DNA of 8,667 bases from Magnetococcales bacterium (GTDB lineage Bacteria > Pseudomonadota > Magnetococcia > Magnetococcales > Magnetaquicoccaceae), in assembly GCA_015229095.1 (NCBI GenBank), contig JADGCE010000113.1:1-8667 (forward strand). The letters run 5' to 3'. Shown here piece by piece: positions 6,283 to 8,667 of this stretch (position 1 is its first letter; each line of letters starts with the position of its first letter). The translations under genes were made by a program, and so were the position numbers. Below the pieces are notes generated by a model, which saw nothing but the letters and a program-made list of their open reading frames with translations, did no database searches and had not been told where the DNA came from.

Positions 6283-7520
6283 GGATTGTCCCCGGGTGGG
6301 GCGGGGGGCGGGGATGAGGAGGCGAGGGCCTGCTCCACGAGCCAGGGGGCAAAGGCCAGGGAGCTGGTGAAGGCCGGGGAGATGGCGTTGAGCACATGCA
6401 GGGAATTTTCGGTTTTTTCTATGACATAGTCCATTTCCAGCCGTTTTTCACGGCGGTGGATCAACTGGGGACGGATGCCCACCTTGCTGCTGGGCAGCAG
6501 ATCATCGGCGGTCAACGCCGGCATCAGTTTGCGCACGGCGGCCACAAAATGCTTCTTCTGATATTTTCCCAGCTCCGTATGGACCAACCGGCGGAAATTT
6601 TGTTGATTGGCGGCATACATGCCGGCGATGGCCAGGCCCACCTGCAGGGATTCGCCCCAGCGCGCGCCCCGGAGAATGCCATAATTTTCCCGGCCCAGGG
6701 CGGGGATGGCGGTGGGGCCGGCATAGACGGTGCCGTCGGCGACGCGGGTCAGGTGAACCCCCAGAAAGGGTTGTTTGATATTGGGCACCGGATAGATATT
6801 GGCCCGCAGCAAGGCGCTGCGCTGCGGGCGCAGGGTGTGGTAGATCCCCTTGAAGGGCAGCAGGAGATAGTCCGATCCCAGGCCGAAATGGCGCGCCACC
6901 TGATCGGCGAAGGCTCCGGCACAGTTGAAAAGATAGCCGTAGCCCACCGTTCCCACCGGGGTCATGACGGTGCTGGTGGGCAGATCGACGCTGTCGACCG
7001 GGGCATGGAACAGGATCTCCACGTTGGCGGCGGTCAGCAGGGCCTGCAGGCGGCTGATGACTGCCTTGCTGTCGATGACCGCCGTTTCCGGGCAATAGAT
7101 GCCCTGCTGGTAGACCCCGGCATGGGGTTCCAACTGTTGGATCCCCTGGACATCCCGCAGTTCGGCCTGAATGCCGTTGGCCTGGGCATTGTGGAGCAGA
7201 CGGGTCAGCACCGGCAGATCTTCCGGGGCGGTGGCGACGATCACCTTGCCGGAGTGGTGGCAGGGGATCTCATACTGGGTGGCGAAGGCTTTCATGCGCC
7301 GCGCCCCCTCGGCGCAGACCTTGGCCTTCAGGGTATGGCTGTCGTAATAGATGCCGCTGTGGAGCACGCCGCTGTTGCGACCGCTGGCATGTTTGCCCAG
7401 GGCGGCCTCTTTTTCCAGCACCAGAATGCGGGCGGCGGGGAAGCGGTTCCGCAACTCCCAGGCCACCGTCAAGCCGACGATGCCGCCGCCGACGATCAGA
7501 TAATCGGCAATTCTGTTCAC
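6279..7520 (-). CDS. LhgO-like FAD-dependent oxidoreductase
   Basis: DAO-superfamily flavoenzyme resembling L-2-hydroxyglutarate oxidase LhgO, which oxidises L-2-hydroxyglutarate to 2-oxoglutarate. At 413 residues it is close to the family's roughly 400. The FAD-binding loop GGGIVG is at 11-16 with the acidic LEKE (35-38) ending the second strand. GRNSGVLHSGIYY (47-59), GKVIVAT (91-97), NCAGAFAD (199-206), LPFKGIYH (221-228), PFLGVHLTR (251-259) and the NAISPAFTSS (378-387) tail follow the LhgO pattern. Start GTG 7520 is one base after the epimerase stop; the ribosome site is weak, so translation is probably coupled. Upstream in-frame sequence is the epimerase gene read in another frame. Because it is wedged between an epimerase and a phosphatase, the true substrate may be a sugar-derived or other hydroxy acid rather than 2-hydroxyglutarate. 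Confidence 0.85.
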   Translation of the reverse strand: MNRIADYLIVGGGIVGLTVAWELRNRFPAARILVLEKEAALGKHASGRNSGVLHSGIYYDSHTLKAKVCAEGARRMKAFATQYEIPCHHSGKVIVATAPEDLPVLTRLLHNAQANGIQAELRDVQGIQQLEPHAGVYQQGIYCPETAVIDSKAVISRLQALLTAANVEILFHAPVDSVDLPTSTVMTPVGTVGYGYLFNCAGAFADQVARHFGLGSDYLLLPFKGIYHTLRPQRSALLRANIYPVPNIKQPFLGVHLTRVADGTVYAGPTAIPALGRENYGILRGARWGESLQVGLAIAGMYAANQQNFRRLVHTELGKYQKKHFVAAVRKLMPALTADDLLPSSKVGIRPQLIHRREKRLEMDYVIEKTENSLHVLNAISPAFTSSLAFAPWLVEQALASSSPPPAPPGDNP

Positions 7521-7521
7521 A

Positions 7522-8460
7522 CTAAACGTTACCGTACCGGCTGTTTTTGAGCATGGTATAGCCTTTGAGCAGTTCAGCGATCCCCTCCTGCAGGGAGATC
7601 TGGGCCTTGCAACCGGCTGCCTCGATTTTGGCGTTGGAGACGATATAGTTGCGTTGATCGGGATCCTTGCCGACCGGGGCATCGATGACGACAAACTCCG
7701 GCAGCTGTTGCTGGATGATGGTGCAGAGCTCTTTTTTGGAGACGTTGGCGTCGGAGAGGCCGAAGTTGTAGATCTCCCCTCTCATCGTCTCAAAATGGTC
7801 GATGGCGTGCAGGAAGAGACGGGTGACATCCCGGACATGCACATAGTTGCGTTTAAAATGGCTCTCGAACAGCACCACGAAGCGATCGTTGACGGCCCGG
7901 TAGGTAAAATCGTTGACCAAAAGATCGATGCGCATGCGGGGCGACATGCCGAAGACGGTGGCCAGTCGGAAGCTGATGGCATTTTCCCGTTGCATCAGCT
8001 CTTTTTCGATGCCCACCTTTTCGATGGCATACTGGGAGATGGGCCGCAGGGGGGACTCTTCGGTGCAAAAGTTATCCTTGTCGCCGCTGCCGTAGGCGCT
8101 GTTGGTGGTGGGCATGAGGACCAATTGCTGCGGGGAGAGCAGACGGATCATCAGGGTGATGGCATCATGGTTGATCGTGGTGGCCCCCACCGGGTCCAGG
8201 TTGCACAGGGGGGCGCCCACCAGGGCGGCCAGGGGGATGATGATATCCGCTTTTTTCAACAAGGGCGCCATGACCCGTTCGATGCGAATGTCTCCCTTGA
8301 CCACCGAAAAATTAGGGTCGTGGCAGCAATGGTTGAGGCTGGTTTGCCGGAACATAAAGTTGTCCAGCACCGTCACTTTATGGCCGGCCTGCAGCAGGGC
8401 CGGCACCATGGTGGAACCGAGATAACCGGCCCCGCCGGTCACGAGAATATGGTAGCTCAT
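7522..8460 (-). CDS. NAD-dependent epimerase/dehydratase (extended SDR)
   Basis: Extended short-chain dehydrogenase, most like nucleotide-sugar 4-epimerases, acting on UDP- or other NDP-sugars in the cytoplasm. The 312-residue product has the NAD-binding GGAGYLGS (9-16) after strand HILVT, an acidic VLDNF (31-35) ending strand two, GDI (56-58), PLAALVGAP (76-84), TTNSAYGSG (118-126) with the catalytic S121, and Y144-x3-K148 (YAIEK). RLATVFG (165-171), NYVHVRDV (205-212) and YNFG (231-234) follow as in the family. ATG 8460 is set by AAGGA six bases upstream; an in-frame start near 8490 adds ten residues with no family match. First gene of the operon with the FAD oxidoreductase and phosphatase. 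The sugar substrate is unknown. Confidence 0.9.
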   Translation of the reverse strand: MSYHILVTGGAGYLGSTMVPALLQAGHKVTVLDNFMFRQTSLNHCCHDPNFSVVKGDIRIERVMAPLLKKADIIIPLAALVGAPLCNLDPVGATTINHDAITLMIRLLSPQQLVLMPTTNSAYGSGDKDNFCTEESPLRPISQYAIEKVGIEKELMQRENAISFRLATVFGMSPRMRIDLLVNDFTYRAVNDRFVVLFESHFKRNYVHVRDVTRLFLHAIDHFETMRGEIYNFGLSDANVSKKELCTIIQQQLPEFVVIDAPVGKDPDQRNYIVSNAKIEAAGCKAQISLQEGIAELLKGYTMLKNSRYGNV

Positions 8461-8466
8461 CAGATT

Positions 8467-8471
8467 TCCTT
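8467..8471 (-). promoter_or_regulatory. Ribosome binding site of the epimerase gene
   Basis: AAGGA on the minus strand, six bases before ATG 8460; it supports that start over the upstream in-frame one near 8490. Confidence 0.7.
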
Positions 8472-8567
8472 GTTGTGAATGGTCCGACAAACGGGCGGAT
8501 CAGGGGGGCGCGACGGCAACGGCACCGCCAGCAGCGGGCTCGGTGGCTCTCCTCTGTCCAAACTGGG

Positions 8568-8597
8568 AATGTAACACAGAAAAATGAGTGCCCGCAA
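8568..8597 (-). promoter_or_regulatory. Possible sigma-70 promoter of the epimerase operon
   Basis: On the minus strand TTGCGG (8597-8592) is followed after 18 bases by TACATT (8573-8568), which is preceded by TGT as in an extended -10. The match to consensus is partial (three of six and four of six). It would give a leader of roughly 100 bases. It is the only AT-rich stretch in this gap. Confidence 0.35.
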
Positions 8598-8667
8598 GGG
8601 GATGTTCGGCAGGGCGTCATTGGGCGGTTGCTCCCGTGCAACCTGGTTGGAGCGTTGCGATAAATCG

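Larger units (their letters stand above)
8461..8667. other. Upstream non-coding region of the epimerase operon
   Basis: I see no convincing gene here. It holds the epimerase ribosome site, a possible promoter at 8568-8597 and one hairpin, GGTTGC (8626-8631) with GCAACC (8638-8643). No T-tract follows that hairpin on either strand. Open frames crossing this stretch lack ribosome sites and recognisable products. Confidence 0.5.

Noticed and set aside
5311..7550. Two long plus-strand open frames (372 and 384 residues) opposite the phosphatase and oxidase genes
   Set aside because: Both are Gly/Gln/His-rich shadows of genes with clear family motifs on the other strand.
8475..8663. A 62-residue plus-strand open frame diverging from the epimerase gene
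   Set aside because: No ribosome site and no recognisable product; it would lie over the likely promoter of the epimerase operon.

Overview
The window is GC-rich bacterial chromosome with tightly packed genes, and most coding is on the minus strand. The short, HRDC-less RNase D and the overall gene style suggest a proteobacterium of the alphaproteobacterial or magnetococcal sort. That placement rests on protein resemblance recalled from memory and is weak. No mobile-element genes, tRNA, rRNA or CRISPR array are visible.

Left block (1-3170, all minus strand, transcribed right to left): a short RNase D, a PTR1/FolM-type pteridine reductase, a dihydroneopterin aldolase (FolB, with FolX-like features), HPPK (FolK), and a nitroreductase cut by the window edge. 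RNase D, reductase and folB are separated by 7 and 16 bases and look like one transcript. FolB and FolK are consecutive enzymes of folate synthesis, and the reductase acts on related reduced pterins. A 210-base gap between folB and folK is filled with GC-rich hairpins.

Middle (3171-4690): a 278-base divergent intergenic region with several hairpins leads into the only convincing plus-strand gene. It encodes a 413-residue protein made of about ten degenerate helical repeats of roughly 31 residues (an alpha-solenoid). I do not recognise its family.

Right block (4795-8460, minus strand): an NAD-dependent sugar epimerase, an LhgO-like FAD oxidoreductase and a metallophosphatase with an FHA-like N-terminal segment. 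They form a compact three-gene operon (1-base gap, then a GTGA overlap), with a possible promoter upstream near 8568-8597.

The most interesting non-coding feature is a double-hairpin repeat present at 1303-1351 and 4724-4766. Both stems are perfect in each copy although the arms differ, so changes in one arm are matched in the other. A third, inverted hairpin module (1212-1282) faces the first copy. The most interesting proteins are the unrecognised solenoid and the FHA-like/phosphatase fusion. Nothing here proves a new system; these are leads.
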